From Halomonas sp. SpR8 (lineage in GTDB: Bacteria; Pseudomonadota; Gammaproteobacteria; Pseudomonadales; Halomonadaceae), in the NCBI RefSeq assembly GCF_031010195.1, contig NZ_JAUAMC010000008.1, forward strand, positions 1-64,000: DNA of 64,000 nucleotides. Direction: 5' to 3'. A program made the translations under genes and the position numbers. The notes beneath the pieces are model-generated. The model saw only the letters and a list, made by a program, of their open reading frames with translations. It made no database searches and was not told the DNA's origin. Below are positions 18,755 to 29,319 of the stretch, in pieces; the first letter of the stretch is position 1; every line of letters begins with the position of its first letter.

Positions 18755-21496
18755 ATGGGTGACATCGCCAGAGAAATCTTGCCCGTCAATATTGAAGACG
18801 AGCTCAAACAGTCGTACCTCGACTACGCGATGAGCGTCATTATCGGCCGCGCGCTTCCAGATGTGCGGGATGGCCTTAAACCGGTTCACCGGCGTGTGCT
18901 GTTTGCCATGCATGAACTGGGTAATGATTGGAATAAACCGTACAAGAAGTCGGCGCGTGTCGTCGGCGATGTCATCGGTAAATACCATCCGCACGGTGAT
19001 AGCGCGGTATACGACACCATCGTACGTATGGCGCAGCATTTCTCGATGCGCCATGTGCTGGTCGACGGCCAGGGTAACTTCGGTTCAATTGATGGGGATA
19101 ATGCAGCTGCCATGCGTTATACCGAGGTGCGTATGTCGCGCCTTGCCCACGAACTGCTTGCTGACCTGGAAAAAGATACCGTCGACTGGGTCGATAACTA
19201 CGACGGTACCGAGCGTATCCCGGCTGTCTTACCTACCAAAACGCCCAATTTGTTGATCAACGGTTCATCGGGTATTGCGGTCGGTATGGCAACCAATATT
19301 CCACCGCACAATATGCGTGAAGTGATTGACGGCTGTTTGGCGTTGATCGACGACTACACGCTGTCGGTGGATGACTTGATGGAGTATATCCCCGGCCCGG
19401 ACTTCCCCACCGGCGCGATTATTAATGGCCGCGCGGGTATTTTGTCGGCGTATCGCACTGGTCGCGGGCGTATTTATGTGCGCGCTTGCCATACCATCGA
19501 GCACCACGACAAAACCGGTCGCGATCACATCATTATTACCGAGCTGCCCTATCAGGTGAACAAGGCGCGGTTGATCGAGAAAATCGCCGAGCTGGTGAAA
19601 GAGAAGAAGATTGAAGGCATCGCCGAACTGCGCGATGAGTCGGATAAAGATGGCTTGCGCGTGGTTATCGAGATCAAGCGCGGTGAATCCGGCGACGTCG
19701 TGGTCAATAACCTGTTTGCCCAGACGCAGTTACAGAATGTTTTCGGGATTAACATGGTGGCGCTGGAAAATGGCCAACCGCGTACCCTCAACCTCAAAGA
19801 GATGCTTGAAGCCTTTATTCGCCACCGCCGCGAAGTGGTCACCCGGCGCACGCTGTACGAGCTGAAAAAAGCCCGTGAGCGTGGCCATCTGTTGGAAGGC
19901 TTGGCGGTCGCTATCTCGAATATCGATGAAGTGATTGAGCTGATCAAAGCCTCGCCCAACGCGGCAGAAGCGCGTGAAAAGCTGCTGGCGAAAACCTGGC
20001 AGCCCGGCCAAGTTACCGCCATGCTGGAGCGGGCTGGAGCGACCTCCTGCAAACCTGAAGAGCTGGAAGAGGGCTTTGGCTTAAATACTGAGGCGACTTC
20101 CTACCGGCTCTCACCTGCCCAGGCTCAGGCTATTCTTGAACTCCGTCTGCACCGCTTAACGGGTCTTGAGACGGAGAAACTGCTCGATGAGTACCTCTCA
20201 ATCCTTGAGAAAATTGCCGAGCTTACCGAGATTCTGGCCTCTGCTGATCGTTTGATGGAAGTCATCCGCGAAGAGCTGCGCGCGGTGCGTGATCAGTTTG
20301 GCGATGACCGCCGCACGGAAATTCAGGCCAGCCACCTGGATCTTTCGATGGAAGATTTGATCGCTGAGGAAGACATGGTGGTCACCGTGTCCCGCTCTGG
20401 CTATGCCAAGACCCAGCCGCTGTCGGATTATCAGGCCCAGCGCCGAGGTGGCCGCGGTAAGTCCGCCACCGCAATGAAAGACGAAGATGTCATTGAGCAC
20501 CTGCTGGTGGCCTCTACTCACGACACCGTGCTGCTGTTCTCCAACCGTGGCAAAGTGTACTGGTTAAAAGTCTACGAAATGCCCAACGCCAGTCGCGGTT
20601 CTCGCGGTAAGCCCTTGGTTAATATGCTGCCCTTGGAAGAGGGTGAAGCGGTTAACGCCATCTTGCCGGTGCGCGACTACAACCCCGAGCACTATATTTT
20701 CTTTGCCACCGCTAAAGGCACCGTCAAGCGGACGAGTCTTGAGCAGTTCTCCCGCCCGCGTAACAGTGGTTTGATTGCCATTGACCTGGAAGAGGGCGAC
20801 CGCTTGGTGGGCGCTGCAATTACCACCGGTAACGATCACGCCATGCTGCTGTCGTCCAATGGTAAGGCGATCCGCTTTGAAGAGAGCAACGCTCGAGCGA
20901 TGGGGCGTACTGCCCGCGGCGTGCGTGGTATGCGTTTGGCTGGCGATGCGGAAGTGATCAGTCTGATTATTCCCAAGAGTCAGCAGATCGACGCCGAAGC
21001 GGATGCCGAAGGGGAAGCGCAGGATGGCGTTCAAGAGGGCACTGTGACCGGCACCGTGGATGGTCAGATCTATATTATGACCGCCAGTGAAAATGGTTAC
21101 GGCAAGCGCACCCGCTTGGAAGAGTTCCCGCTGCGTGGTCGCGGCGGCCAGGGTGTTATCGCCATGCAAACCAGCGAGCGTAACGGCTCGCTAGTGGCGG
21201 CGATGCAGGTTTATGACAGCGATGAAATGATGCTGATCACCGACCGTGGCACGCTGGTGCGTACCCGCGTGGAAGAGGTCTCTACGACGTCGCGTAATAC
21301 GCAAGGCGTCATGCTGATTCGCTTGGGTAAAGAAGAGAAGCTGGTCAAGACAGTACGCGTTGATGAGCCGGAAGAGAGCGAAGAGCTAAACGGTCTCGAA
21401 GCAACTGACTCTGAAGAAACCAGTCTCGACGATGCGCCGGCGAGTAACCATTTAGATGATGGAAAGGATGCAGGGGCTGATGACACGTCACTATAA
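18755..21496 (+). CDS. gyrA: DNA gyrase subunit A
   Basis: A 913-residue type II topoisomerase subunit that cuts and rejoins DNA. Catalytic Tyr is Y122 in AAAMRYTE. The quinolone region reads [12 protein letters not shown] with S83 and D87, the sensitive wild-type state by E. coli numbering. The C-terminal beta-pinwheel has the GyrA box QRRGGRGK. An acidic, poorly conserved insert of about 30 residues ([17 protein letters not shown], near 750) and an acidic tail extend the C-terminal domain, as in other Halomonas-type proteins. First gene of a co-directional block; its end overlaps serC by 17 bp. Confidence 0.99.
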   Translation: MGDIAREILPVNIEDELKQSYLDYAMSVIIGRALPDVRDGLKPVHRRVLFAMHELGNDWNKPYKKSARVVGDVIGKYHPHGDSAVYDTIVRMAQHFSMRHVLVDGQGNFGSIDGDNAAAMRYTEVRMSRLAHELLADLEKDTVDWVDNYDGTERIPAVLPTKTPNLLINGSSGIAVGMATNIPPHNMREVIDGCLALIDDYTLSVDDLMEYIPGPDFPTGAIINGRAGILSAYRTGRGRIYVRACHTIEHHDKTGRDHIIITELPYQVNKARLIEKIAELVKEKKIEGIAELRDESDKDGLRVVIEIKRGESGDVVVNNLFAQTQLQNVFGINMVALENGQPRTLNLKEMLEAFIRHRREVVTRRTLYELKKARERGHLLEGLAVAISNIDEVIELIKASPNAAEAREKLLAKTWQPGQVTAMLERAGATSCKPEELEEGFGLNTEATSYRLSPAQAQAILELRLHRLTGLETEKLLDEYLSILEKIAELTEILASADRLMEVIREELRAVRDQFGDDRRTEIQASHLDLSMEDLIAEEDMVVTVSRSGYAKTQPLSDYQAQRRGGRGKSATAMKDEDVIEHLLVASTHDTVLLFSNRGKVYWLKVYEMPNASRGSRGKPLVNMLPLEEGEAVNAILPVRDYNPEHYIFFATAKGTVKRTSLEQFSRPRNSGLIAIDLEEGDRLVGAAITTGNDHAMLLSSNGKAIRFEESNARAMGRTARGVRGMRLAGDAEVISLIIPKSQQIDAEADAEGEAQDGVQEGTVTGTVDGQIYIMTASENGYGKRTRLEEFPLRGRGGQGVIAMQTSERNGSLVAAMQVYDSDEMMLITDRGTLVRTRVEEVSTTSRNTQGVMLIRLGKEEKLVKTVRVDEPEESEELNGLEATDSEETSLDDAPASNHLDDGKDAGADDTSL

Positions 21497-22583
21497 TTTC
21501 TGTGCAGGGCCAGCGGCCCTGCCAGTCGCTGTGTTAGAGCGTGCCCGTGAAGAGCTGCTGGACTACCAGGGGCGCGGCCTTTCCGTAATGGAAATGAGTC
21601 ACCGCAGCGATGAATTTATCGCCATTGCCGAGCGCGCTGAAGCTGATTTACGTCAGCTTTTAGGCGTGCCGGATAATTATAAAGTGCTGTTTTTGCAGGG
21701 CGGCGCCAGTATGCAATTTGCCATGCTGCCGATGAACCTACTGGGGCAGGGCGGTAGCGGCAACTTTATCCAAACCGGCATTTGGGGAAAGAAGGCGTTC
21801 AACGAAGCTAAGCACTTGGGTTTCGATTGCCATGTGGTGGCCAGCAGCGAGCCCAATGGCCATACGGCGGTGCCCGCGCGTGATGCGCTTCAGGTAAGCG
21901 CTGATGCTGCCTATTTGCACTACACCTCCAACGAGACGATTGGAGGCTTGGAGTTTGACTATACGCCCCATGTCCAACGTGCCGATGGGGCTAATGTGCC
22001 GCTTGTCTGCGATATGTCGTCAAATATCCTCTCTGGGCCCATCGACGTTAGTGAGTTTGGGGTGATTTATGCCGGGGCGCAGAAAAATATTGGCCCCGCG
22101 GGGTTAACGCTGGTAGTCGTGCGTGAAGATCTGCTGGGTAAAGCTCAGGCCAACATCCCTTCGCTATTTAATTATCAAATGCTGGCCGAGGCGGGTTCGA
22201 TGGTGAATACGCCCCCTACTTACGCCTGGTATCTGGCCGGCCTGGTATTTCAGTGGCTGAAAGAGGATATCGGTGGGCTGGCAGCGATGGACGCCATCAA
22301 TCAGCGGAAAGCCGATAAACTTTACGCGGCAATTGATGCCAGCGAGTTGTATAGCAACCCCATTGCCAAACATAACCGCTCGCGGATGAACGTGCCCTTT
22401 GTCTTAGCCGATTCAGCGCTTGATAAGCCGTTCTTACAGCAGGCTGATGCGGCGGGACTGCTTAATTTAAAAGGCCACCGCAGCGTAGGCGGTATGCGTG
22501 CCAGCCTGTACAACGCGGTGCCTGAGTCTGCGGTAGATGCCTTGATTGCATTTATGGCCGATTTTGAAAAAACAAGGGGCTAA
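21480..22583 (+). CDS. serC: Phosphoserine aminotransferase
   Basis: A 367-residue class V PLP aminotransferase converting 3-phosphohydroxypyruvate to phosphoserine, also used for pyridoxal phosphate synthesis. N-terminus [15 protein letters not shown] is typical. The PLP lysine lies in [10 protein letters not shown] (about residue 198). I start at ATG 21480 (AGGGG just upstream); ATG 21468 is an alternative. The 5' end lies within the last codons of gyrA, so expression is probably coupled to it. Confidence 0.97.
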   Translation: MTRHYNFCAGPAALPVAVLERAREELLDYQGRGLSVMEMSHRSDEFIAIAERAEADLRQLLGVPDNYKVLFLQGGASMQFAMLPMNLLGQGGSGNFIQTGIWGKKAFNEAKHLGFDCHVVASSEPNGHTAVPARDALQVSADAAYLHYTSNETIGGLEFDYTPHVQRADGANVPLVCDMSSNILSGPIDVSEFGVIYAGAQKNIGPAGLTLVVVREDLLGKAQANIPSLFNYQMLAEAGSMVNTPPTYAWYLAGLVFQWLKEDIGGLAAMDAINQRKADKLYAAIDASELYSNPIAKHNRSRMNVPFVLADSALDKPFLQQADAAGLLNLKGHRSVGGMRASLYNAVPESAVDALIAFMADFEKTRG

Positions 22584-22588
22584 CCATC

Positions 22589-23680
22589 ATGTCCGACACG
22601 TCGATCAATCTGGATGAGCTACGCCAGCGCATCGATCAGCTCGATAGCGATATTCTCAATCTGATCAGCGAACGCGCCAGCTGCGCCCAGCAGGTGGCCC
22701 ACGTCAAGCTGGCCGAAGATAAGGATGCGGTGTTTTACCGCCCTGAGCGCGAAGCCCAGGTGCTGCGGCGCATTATGGCGTTGAACAAAGGCCCGCTGGA
22801 TTCAGAAGAGATGGCGCGCCTGTTCCGCGAAATCATGTCGGCGTGTTTGGCGCTTGAGCAGCCGGTTAAAGTGGCCTATCTAGGCCCAGAGGGTACTTTT
22901 ACCCAGCAAGCGGCGCTCAAGCATTTTGGTGAAAGCGCCGTGAGTTTGCCCATGGCAGCCATCGATGAGGTATTTCGTGAAGTCGAGGCGGGCGCCGTCC
23001 ATTACGGTGTGGTGCCGGTGGAGAACTCAACCGAAGGGGTGGTCAATCACACCCTGGACACCTTTATGGACTCGTCGATCAAAATTTGTGGCGAGGTGGT
23101 GCTGCGTATTCACCACCACTTGCTGGTCAGTGAAAACACCCGCCGCGACAAGGTCTCGCGTATCTATTCGCACCCGCAGTCTTTTGCCCAGTGCCGCAAA
23201 TGGTTGGATGCGCACTTTCCCCATGCGGAGCGGGTGCCGGTTTCCTCTAATGCGGAAGCGGCCAAGTTAGTTAAAACCGAGTGGCATAGTGCGGCGATAG
23301 CGGGTGATATGGCGGCCAAGCTTTATGGCCTTGAGCATATCGCCGAAAAAATTGAAGACAGCCCGGACAACTCCACACGGTTTTTGATTATTGGTAACCA
23401 GGATGTGCCCATGGCGGGGGAAGATAAAACCTCGATTGTGGTTGCCATGCGCAACCAGCCTGGCACTCTGCACGCGTTACTGGAGCCGTTTCATCGCCAT
23501 CAGATCGATTTAACCCGCCTTGAGACACGCCCTTCCCGTACAGGCGTATGGAACTACGTATTTTTTATTGATTTTAAAGGCCATCGTGATGAGCCCAAGG
23601 TCGCGGCAGTGCTTGAAGAAGTACAACTGAGGGCGGCGGATCTACGCATACTGGGTTCCTACCCTATAGGCGTGTTGTGA
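22589..23680 (+). CDS. pheA: Chorismate mutase / prephenate dehydratase (P-protein)
   Basis: A 363-residue bifunctional enzyme of phenylalanine synthesis. Residues 1-90 are an AroQ chorismate mutase (LDELRQRIDQLDSDILNLIS). About 95-270 is prephenate dehydratase, with VVPVENSTEGVVNHTLD and the DNSTRFLII motif. An ACT regulatory domain follows (about 280-360) with the ETRPSRTGVWNY phenylalanine-site motif, so feedback inhibition by phenylalanine is expected. It sits 5 bp after serC, and its TGA overlaps the GTG of the next gene. Confidence 0.97.
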   Translation: MSDTSINLDELRQRIDQLDSDILNLISERASCAQQVAHVKLAEDKDAVFYRPEREAQVLRRIMALNKGPLDSEEMARLFREIMSACLALEQPVKVAYLGPEGTFTQQAALKHFGESAVSLPMAAIDEVFREVEAGAVHYGVVPVENSTEGVVNHTLDTFMDSSIKICGEVVLRIHHHLLVSENTRRDKVSRIYSHPQSFAQCRKWLDAHFPHAERVPVSSNAEAAKLVKTEWHSAAIAGDMAAKLYGLEHIAEKIEDSPDNSTRFLIIGNQDVPMAGEDKTSIVVAMRNQPGTLHALLEPFHRHQIDLTRLETRPSRTGVWNYVFFIDFKGHRDEPKVAAVLEEVQLRAADLRILGSYPIGVL

Positions 23681-25965
23681 CGTTAACGGTTGAAAACAGC
23701 GTAAAGCCATCAGGCTGCCAGGAGGCACGCCTGTTGATTGTTGGCTTGGGTTTAATTGGTGGTTCACTAGCGGCAGCGCTGCGCACAGCAGGTTTTCAGG
23801 GGCAAATTGTCGCCTGCGACCCTGACGAAGGTGAGATCGCCCGCGGTATTGAAATGGGAGTGATCGACGCAGGCGGTACCCACCTTGCTGAGCAAATCAA
23901 TGATGCCACCATGGTAGTGTTGGCAGTGCCGGTGCTGGCTATGGAGAGCGTGATGGCAAGCTTGGCCGGTGCATTGGTTCAGGCGTCAGCCGACGTTGTT
24001 ATCACCGATGTGGGTAGCACGAAAGCGACTATTCGCGCCTGCGCTCAGCGGGTATTTGGTCAGGTTCCCACCAATATGGTGTTGGGGCACCCCATTGCCG
24101 GTTCAGAAAAAAGCGGGGTGGCAGCAGCGAATCCGCACCTGTATGTCGATCACAAGGTGATTCTTACCCCCGAGCCGAACGTTGAACCTAACGCTCTTCA
24201 GCGCGTGCGCAGCCTCTGGCAGGCCTGTGGTGCAGATGTGTTGGAAATGGACGTTGAGCGCCATGATCAAGTGTTGGCTCGCACCAGTCATCTTCCCCAT
24301 CTGCTGGCATTTTCCCTGGTAGATACGCTAGCCCGACAGGATGAGCGGTTGGATATCTTTCGCTACGCAGCGGGCGGCTTTCGCGATTTCACCCGCATTG
24401 CGGGTAGCGATCCAGTGATGTGGCGGGATATTTTTATTGCCAACAAAGAGGCAGTGCTGGCATCGCTGGATGATTTTGAAGCGGGGCTCTCTCACTTGCG
24501 TCATGCGGTAGAAGTCGGAGATAGCGACGCGCTGATTGCCACCTTTGATCGGGCTAGCCACGCCCGGCACTATTTCGACTCTTTATTGAACAAAACCAGT
24601 TATCAGGCGGAATATCATATGCAACCACAAGGTAAGGTTACCTACCGTGTGCAGCCGGGCGGTCAAGCCCAGGGGCGCTTGCGCGTACCGGGCGATAAAT
24701 CCATGTCACATCGCTCTATTATGCTCGGCGCGCTGGCGGAAGGCGTCACCGAAGTAAAAGGCTTTTTAGAAGGCGAGGATAGCCTGGCCACCCTGCAGGC
24801 GTTCCGTGAAATGGGTGTGGCTATTGAAGGGCCGCACCAGGGGAAAGTCACCATTCACGGTGTCGGCATGCATGGCTTAAAAGCCCCCTCTGGGCCGCTC
24901 TACGTGGGTAACTCTGGCACCGCTATGCGGCTGTTTTCAGGTTTGCTCGCCGGTCAGGACTTTGACAGTGAATTAACGGGCGATGAGTCGCTGACTAAGC
25001 GTCCTATGGGCCGCGTGGCCGACCCGCTGCGGCTGATGGGAGCAACGATTGACACCGCTGAAGGCGGATGCCCGCCGCTTAAGATTCGTGGCGGTGCTGC
25101 CCTCGAAGGCATCGAGTATGATATGCCCATGGCCAGTGCCCAGGTTAAATCCTGCCTGCTGCTGGCAGGGCTCTACGCCGAAGGCGAAACCCGCGTGCGC
25201 GAGCCTGCGCCGACGCGTGATCACACTGAGCGTATGCTCAATGGTTTTGGCTATGCGGTTTCCCGCGAAGGTGATACCTGCTGGCTACAGGGTGGCGGTA
25301 AGCTAACGGCTGGGCCGATTGATGTGCCATCGGATATTTCCTCGGCGACTTTCTTTTTGGTAGCCGCCGCGATTACCCCGGGCTCAGATATTACCCTTGA
25401 GCACGTGGGAATTAACCCTACGCGCATTGGCGTGATCAATATTCTTACCCTGATGGGCGCTGATTTGGCGCTTGAAAACGAGCGTGAAGTCGGCGGAGAG
25501 CCGGTGGCGGATATCCGTATTCGCTACGTACCGCTTAAAGGTATTGATATTCCTGTTGATCAAGTGCCGTTAGCCATCGACGAATTTCCCGCACTGTTTA
25601 TCGCCGCCGCCAATGCCGAAGGTATCACTCGCCTGAGAGGCGCGGAAGAGCTACGCGTCAAAGAGTCGGATCGTCTGCAGGCCATGGCCGATGGTTTGGC
25701 GGTTTTAGGTGTACAGCACACTATGGTGGTAGACGGGATTGATATTGTTGGCAATGGCGATGCACAAAAAGCCAGCTATAACGGCGGACGAGTCGATAGT
25801 TTGGGGGATCACCGTATTGCTATGGCCTTTGCCATTGCGTCGCTGCGCGCAAGCGATGAGATCGTCATTGAGGATTGTGCCAACGTTGCCACCTCGTTTC
25901 CGGACTTCGTAGAGTTGGCGTCCCGCATTGGTATGAGCGTTAGCGTGGAGGGCTCACATGAGTGA
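23677..25965 (+). CDS. Prephenate dehydrogenase / EPSP synthase fusion (TyrA-AroA)
   Basis: A 762-residue fusion starting with GTG (GTGA overlap with pheA). Residues 1 to about 310 are prephenate dehydrogenase, with NAD motif [13 protein letters not shown] and catalytic-site [10 protein letters not shown]. About 320-762 is 3-phosphoshikimate 1-carboxyvinyltransferase, with [37 protein letters not shown] and [10 protein letters not shown]. The EPSP part resembles the class II type in several of these motifs, but the glycine in GNSGTAMR is the ordinary, not the CP4-like alanine, residue. Such fusions are known in pseudomonads and halomonads. It joins two non-consecutive steps of aromatic amino acid synthesis. 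Confidence 0.96.
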   Translation: MTLTVENSVKPSGCQEARLLIVGLGLIGGSLAAALRTAGFQGQIVACDPDEGEIARGIEMGVIDAGGTHLAEQINDATMVVLAVPVLAMESVMASLAGALVQASADVVITDVGSTKATIRACAQRVFGQVPTNMVLGHPIAGSEKSGVAAANPHLYVDHKVILTPEPNVEPNALQRVRSLWQACGADVLEMDVERHDQVLARTSHLPHLLAFSLVDTLARQDERLDIFRYAAGGFRDFTRIAGSDPVMWRDIFIANKEAVLASLDDFEAGLSHLRHAVEVGDSDALIATFDRASHARHYFDSLLNKTSYQAEYHMQPQGKVTYRVQPGGQAQGRLRVPGDKSMSHRSIMLGALAEGVTEVKGFLEGEDSLATLQAFREMGVAIEGPHQGKVTIHGVGMHGLKAPSGPLYVGNSGTAMRLFSGLLAGQDFDSELTGDESLTKRPMGRVADPLRLMGATIDTAEGGCPPLKIRGGAALEGIEYDMPMASAQVKSCLLLAGLYAEGETRVREPAPTRDHTERMLNGFGYAVSREGDTCWLQGGGKLTAGPIDVPSDISSATFFLVAAAITPGSDITLEHVGINPTRIGVINILTLMGADLALENEREVGGEPVADIRIRYVPLKGIDIPVDQVPLAIDEFPALFIAAANAEGITRLRGAEELRVKESDRLQAMADGLAVLGVQHTMVVDGIDIVGNGDAQKASYNGGRVDSLGDHRIAMAFAIASLRASDEIVIEDCANVATSFPDFVELASRIGMSVSVEGSHE

Positions 25966-26656
25966 TCACGCTGCTGCTGTTCCTGTTCTCACCATCGATG
26001 GCCCCGGCGGCGCCGGTAAAGGCACTATCAGTGGTTTAGTGGCAGAGCGGCTAGGTTGGCACTTGTTGGATAGCGGTGCGCTTTACCGGCTGACCGCCCA
26101 AGCAGCGGTTAAACACAACGTTGCGGTCGACAACGAAGCGGCGTTGGCGCGTTTAGCTGAGCAGCTAGATGTCGCGTTTCCTGTAGAAGAAGGGCGGCCC
26201 CGCACGCTGCTCGAAGGTGAAGATGTTGGCCAGGTGATCCGCACGGAGCAAGCCGGTGAGCGTGCTTCCCAAGTAGCGGCGCTGCCTGCGGTGCGCCAAG
26301 CGCTGCTGCAACGCCAGCGCGATTTCTGCCAAGCGCCGGGGTTGGTGGCTGACGGTCGTGATATGGGCACCGTGGTATTTCCAGACGCGCCGCTGAAGAT
26401 TTTTTTAACGGCGAGTGCGGATGAACGCGCGCGTCGACGCTATCTGCAGTTGCAGGAAGCCGGGGTGAGTGCTAGTCTTTCGAGTCTTTTAAAGGAGATT
26501 CAGGCGCGCGATGCACGCGACACGCAGCGCAGCGTGGCCCCTCTCAAGCCGGCAGATGATGCCATTACGCTTGATACCACGCGTCTGAGCATACCGGAAG
26601 TGGTTGATCGACTGACCGAACTGCTCGCCCAAAGAGGGCTGGTAAGCGGCGTGTGA
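25958..26656 (+). CDS. cmk: Cytidylate kinase
   Basis: A 232-residue P-loop kinase phosphorylating CMP and dCMP. N-terminal [14 protein letters not shown] is the P-loop; [13 protein letters not shown] and the LID region [10 protein letters not shown] follow. Overlaps the tyrA-aroA end by 8 bp. The cmk-rpsA order is conserved in gammaproteobacteria. Confidence 0.97.
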   Translation: MSDHAAAVPVLTIDGPGGAGKGTISGLVAERLGWHLLDSGALYRLTAQAAVKHNVAVDNEAALARLAEQLDVAFPVEEGRPRTLLEGEDVGQVIRTEQAGERASQVAALPAVRQALLQRQRDFCQAPGLVADGRDMGTVVFPDAPLKIFLTASADERARRRYLQLQEAGVSASLSSLLKEIQARDARDTQRSVAPLKPADDAITLDTTRLSIPEVVDRLTELLAQRGLVSGV

Positions 26657-26699
26657 TTCTCCCTTGCGGCGCTTTTGGATAGGTGTCACGACGTGGCAG

Positions 26700-26839
26700 G
26701 GCACTAAACTCACATCGGTGAGCCCGGTCAGGTCTAACCAGCGTTAACACCTCCGAAGGCTGAGTGACATTAGGCCCGCACTTGCTGGTGGTGCGGAGAA
26801 GGCATTTATGCCTCAACAACGTAATTATGTAGGAACACC
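26700..26839 (+). promoter_or_regulatory. Structured 5' leader of rpsA (three hairpins)
   Basis: The 183-bp cmk-rpsA spacer contains three hairpins in a row: CTCAC/GTGAG (26709-26722), CCGCAC/GTGCGG (26776-26796) and AGGCAT/ATGCCT (26800-26813). They end 27 bp before the ATG and are followed by an A/T-rich single-stranded stretch with a modest AGGAA site. In E. coli the rpsA translation initiation region also forms three hairpins and mediates autogenous repression by S1. The structures are visible; the control is inferred. Confidence 0.5.
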
Positions 26840-28519
26840 ATGAGCGAAAGCTTTGCTGATCTGTTTGAACAGTCTCTTAACGACATCAACATGGAGCCAG
26901 GCGCAATTGTCGCGGCTCAAGTTGTCGACATTGACGGTGACTGGGTTACTGTCAACGCTGGTCTGAAATCTGAAGGTCAGATTCCGGCGTCACAATTCCG
27001 CGATGAACACGGTAATCTGAACATCGCTATCGGTGACGACGTGCACGTTGCACTTGAAGCCGTGGAAGATGGTTTCGGTGAAACGCGCCTGTCCCGTGAA
27101 AAAGCCAAGCGCGCTGAAGCTTGGAAGATTCTGGAAGCTGCCTTCGAAAAAGACGAAGTCATCAAGGGTGTTATCAACGGTAAAGTTAAAGGCGGCTTCA
27201 CAGTCGAAGTTGACTCTATCCGTGCCTTCTTGCCTGGCTCGTTGGTTGACGTTCGTCCAGTTCGCGATACTGCGCACCTGGAAAATAAAGAGCTGGACTT
27301 TAAAGTCATCAAGCTCGATCCAAAGCGCAACAACGTGGTGGTATCACGTCGTGCGGTTCTGGAAGCAGAGAACAGTGCCGAGCGCGAAGCGCTACTGGCT
27401 ACTCTGCAAGAAGGTCAGCAGATCAAGGGTATCGTTAAGAACCTGACAGACTACGGTGCTTTCGTTGACCTGGGTGGTGTTGATGGCTTGCTGCACATCA
27501 CTGACATGGCATGGAAGCGTATCAAGCATCCGTCCGAGATCGTGGCTGTTGGCGACGAGATCAATGTCAAAGTGCTGAAGTTTGACCGCGAGCGCAACCG
27601 CGTTTCACTGGGTCTGAAGCAGTTGGGCGAAGATCCGTGGGTCAACATCAAAGAGCGTTACCCAGAAGGCATGAAGGTTCACGCTGTCGTCACTAATCTG
27701 ACTGACTACGGCTGCTTTGCCGAGCTGGAAGAGGGTGTTGAAGGTCTGGTTCACGTGTCTGAAATGGACTGGACTAACAAGAACATCCATCCGTCTAAAG
27801 TCGTTCAAGTGGGCGATGATGTTGACGTCATGGTGTTGGATATCGACGAAGAGCGTCGTCGTATTTCTCTGGGTATTAAGCAGTGCACCGCTAACCCATG
27901 GGAAACCTTCAACACTGATTACAACAAGGGCGACCGCGTTTCAGGTACCATTAAGTCGATTACTGATTTTGGTATCTTTATCGGCCTTGAGGGCGGCATC
28001 GACGGTCTGGTTCATTTGTCTGACATCTCTTGGTCTGATACTGGCGAAGAAGCAGTTCGCAACTTCAAGAAAGGTGACGAAGCAGAAGCTGTTATTCTGT
28101 CTATCGATCCAGAGCGTGAGCGTATCTCGCTAGGCATCAAACAGATGGATTCTGACCCCGTTGCTGAATACCTGTCAGTCAATGACAAGGGCAGCATCGT
28201 AACCGGTCGTGTCATTGAAGTTGATGCTAAAGAAGCGCAGGTTGAGCTGGCGACTGACGTTGTTGCCGTATTGAAAGCCTCTGAAATCAGTGCTGATCGT
28301 GTAGAAGATGCGCGCAACGTGCTGAACGAAGGTGACAGTGTTGAAGCTCGCATTGTTAGCGTCGATCGTAAGAGCCGTCAGATTAATCTGTCGGTAAAAG
28401 CGAAAGATCAAGACGATACGCGCCAAAATCTCAAGAAAATCCGTGAGCAAGAGCCGGAAGCAGCTGGTGGCCCGACCACTATCGGTGAATTGATCAAGCA
28501 GCAGATGGGTCAAGACTAA
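26840..28519 (+). CDS. rpsA: 30S ribosomal protein S1
   Basis: A 559-residue protein with six S1 (OB-fold) repeats. The first two bind the ribosome; the middle ones carry the strongest RNA-binding signatures ([25 protein letters not shown], repeated). S1 unfolds mRNA leaders and promotes initiation on weak Shine-Dalgarno sites. It ends with a strong terminator; the ihfB gene often found next is absent here. Confidence 0.99.
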   Translation: MSESFADLFEQSLNDINMEPGAIVAAQVVDIDGDWVTVNAGLKSEGQIPASQFRDEHGNLNIAIGDDVHVALEAVEDGFGETRLSREKAKRAEAWKILEAAFEKDEVIKGVINGKVKGGFTVEVDSIRAFLPGSLVDVRPVRDTAHLENKELDFKVIKLDPKRNNVVVSRRAVLEAENSAEREALLATLQEGQQIKGIVKNLTDYGAFVDLGGVDGLLHITDMAWKRIKHPSEIVAVGDEINVKVLKFDRERNRVSLGLKQLGEDPWVNIKERYPEGMKVHAVVTNLTDYGCFAELEEGVEGLVHVSEMDWTNKNIHPSKVVQVGDDVDVMVLDIDEERRRISLGIKQCTANPWETFNTDYNKGDRVSGTIKSITDFGIFIGLEGGIDGLVHLSDISWSDTGEEAVRNFKKGDEAEAVILSIDPERERISLGIKQMDSDPVAEYLSVNDKGSIVTGRVIEVDAKEAQVELATDVVAVLKASEISADRVEDARNVLNEGDSVEARIVSVDRKSRQINLSVKAKDQDDTRQNLKKIREQEPEAAGGPTTIGELIKQQMGQD

Positions 28520-28542
28520 TCATGTATTAGTTGTTGGTCTGT

Positions 28543-28577
28543 AAAAAGCGCCGCCCTTTTGGGCGGCGCTTTTGTTT
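28543..28577 (+). terminator. Intrinsic terminator of rpsA
   Basis: AAAAGCGCCGCCC (28544-28556), loop TTTT, and GGGCGGCGCTTTT (28561-28573) form a perfect 13-bp stem with a T-rich tail, 24 bp after the rpsA stop. Confidence 0.93.
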
Positions 28578-28711
28578 GCAGTAGTTCAATGCAAGTAATA
28601 GCTGAACAACAAACCTCGAATAATGGTCACGTTCAATTACCCTTGAAACTTTTAAGCAGCAATTGAGTTTTAAAAAAACGAATAGTAATTGAGTGAAAAT
28701 CAACTAGACTG

Positions 28712-28740
28712 TTGTCAGTTAGCTTTTTTACAGGAATAAT
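28712..28740 (+). promoter_or_regulatory. Sigma70 promoter of mvaT
   Basis: TTGTCA at 28712-28717 and AATAAT at 28735-28740 are separated by exactly 17 bp, each one mismatch from consensus. The predicted start near 28747 gives a leader of about 90 nt. The surrounding 28573-28837 stretch is A/T-rich, which suits autoregulation by an A/T-binding nucleoid protein. It holds no other gene that I can support. Confidence 0.65.
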
Positions 28741-28837
28741 GTCCCAGCATTCTGAACTAGTGGGTGCAACGGTTGTCAAGTCAGTACCTAAGCCAGTTGA
28801 ACCCCTTTCAGTTGGATACGATACTAAAGGAATCCCG

Positions 28838-29212
28838 ATGTCATTACTTAACGAATATATTCAAAAAGAACAGCAGCTAAAGCAGCTACAAGAAGACCTG
28901 CAGCGCTTAGAGGGCGACCAGCGTCTTAAAAGCGAGCTTGAATTCAAGGCCAAACTTGAAGCGCTAATGACTGAGTTCGACAAGCGCCCGAGCGATGTGA
29001 TTGCACTATTGGATCCTGCTGCTGATCAGCGCACTACTAAAACCACGGCGACTGGCAACGCGCGTCGTAAGCGTCGTCTAAAAATTTACAAAAACCCTAA
29101 AACAGGCGAGGTAATTGAAACTCGCGGCGGTAATCACAAAGGTTTGCGTAGCTGGAAAGATGAGCATGGCGATGAAGCCGTCGAATCCTGGCTGGTACGC
29201 ATGGAAGACTAA
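28838..29212 (+). CDS. mvaT: MvaT-family H-NS-like nucleoid protein
   Basis: 124 residues. N-terminal coiled-coil oligomerisation domain (MSLLNEYIQKEQQLKQLQED, to about 60) with the family segment SDVIALLDP, a linker rich in Thr/Ala/Arg/Lys, and the C-terminal AT-hook-like DNA-binding domain (KIYKNPKTGEVIETRGGNHK ... SWLVRMED). MvaT silences A/T-rich, often acquired, DNA in pseudomonads and relatives. I start at ATG 28838 (TAAAGGA seven bases upstream); the frame is open to 28712 but that is inside the promoter. Monocistronic. Confidence 0.95.
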   Translation: MSLLNEYIQKEQQLKQLQEDLQRLEGDQRLKSELEFKAKLEALMTEFDKRPSDVIALLDPAADQRTTKTTATGNARRKRRLKIYKNPKTGEVIETRGGNHKGLRSWKDEHGDEAVESWLVRMED

Positions 29213-29224
29213 GTAGGTTCATAG

Positions 29225-29256
29225 CCGGTATTTCTATTCAGAAATACCGGTTTTTT
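29225..29256 (+). terminator. Intrinsic terminator of mvaT
   Basis: CCGGTATTTC (29225-29234) and GAAATACCGG (29241-29250) form a perfect 10-bp stem with loop TATTCA, followed by six T, 12 bp after the mvaT stop. Confidence 0.92.
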
Positions 29257-29319
29257 AATTGCAGTCTCCCTTAGCAATGCCTCACTGCTGCTGTCACTGT
29301 TAGGTTAGCTATTATCATT

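Noticed and set aside
19552..21169. Long antisense ORFs inside gyrA (up to 201 codons)
   Set aside because: They arise from the codon pattern of gyrA, lack start signals and show no recognisable protein features.
28712..28837. Longer mvaT reading frame starting with TTG at 28712
   Set aside because: The TTG lies in the -35 box of the promoter, and MvaT proteins start MSLLNEY-like.
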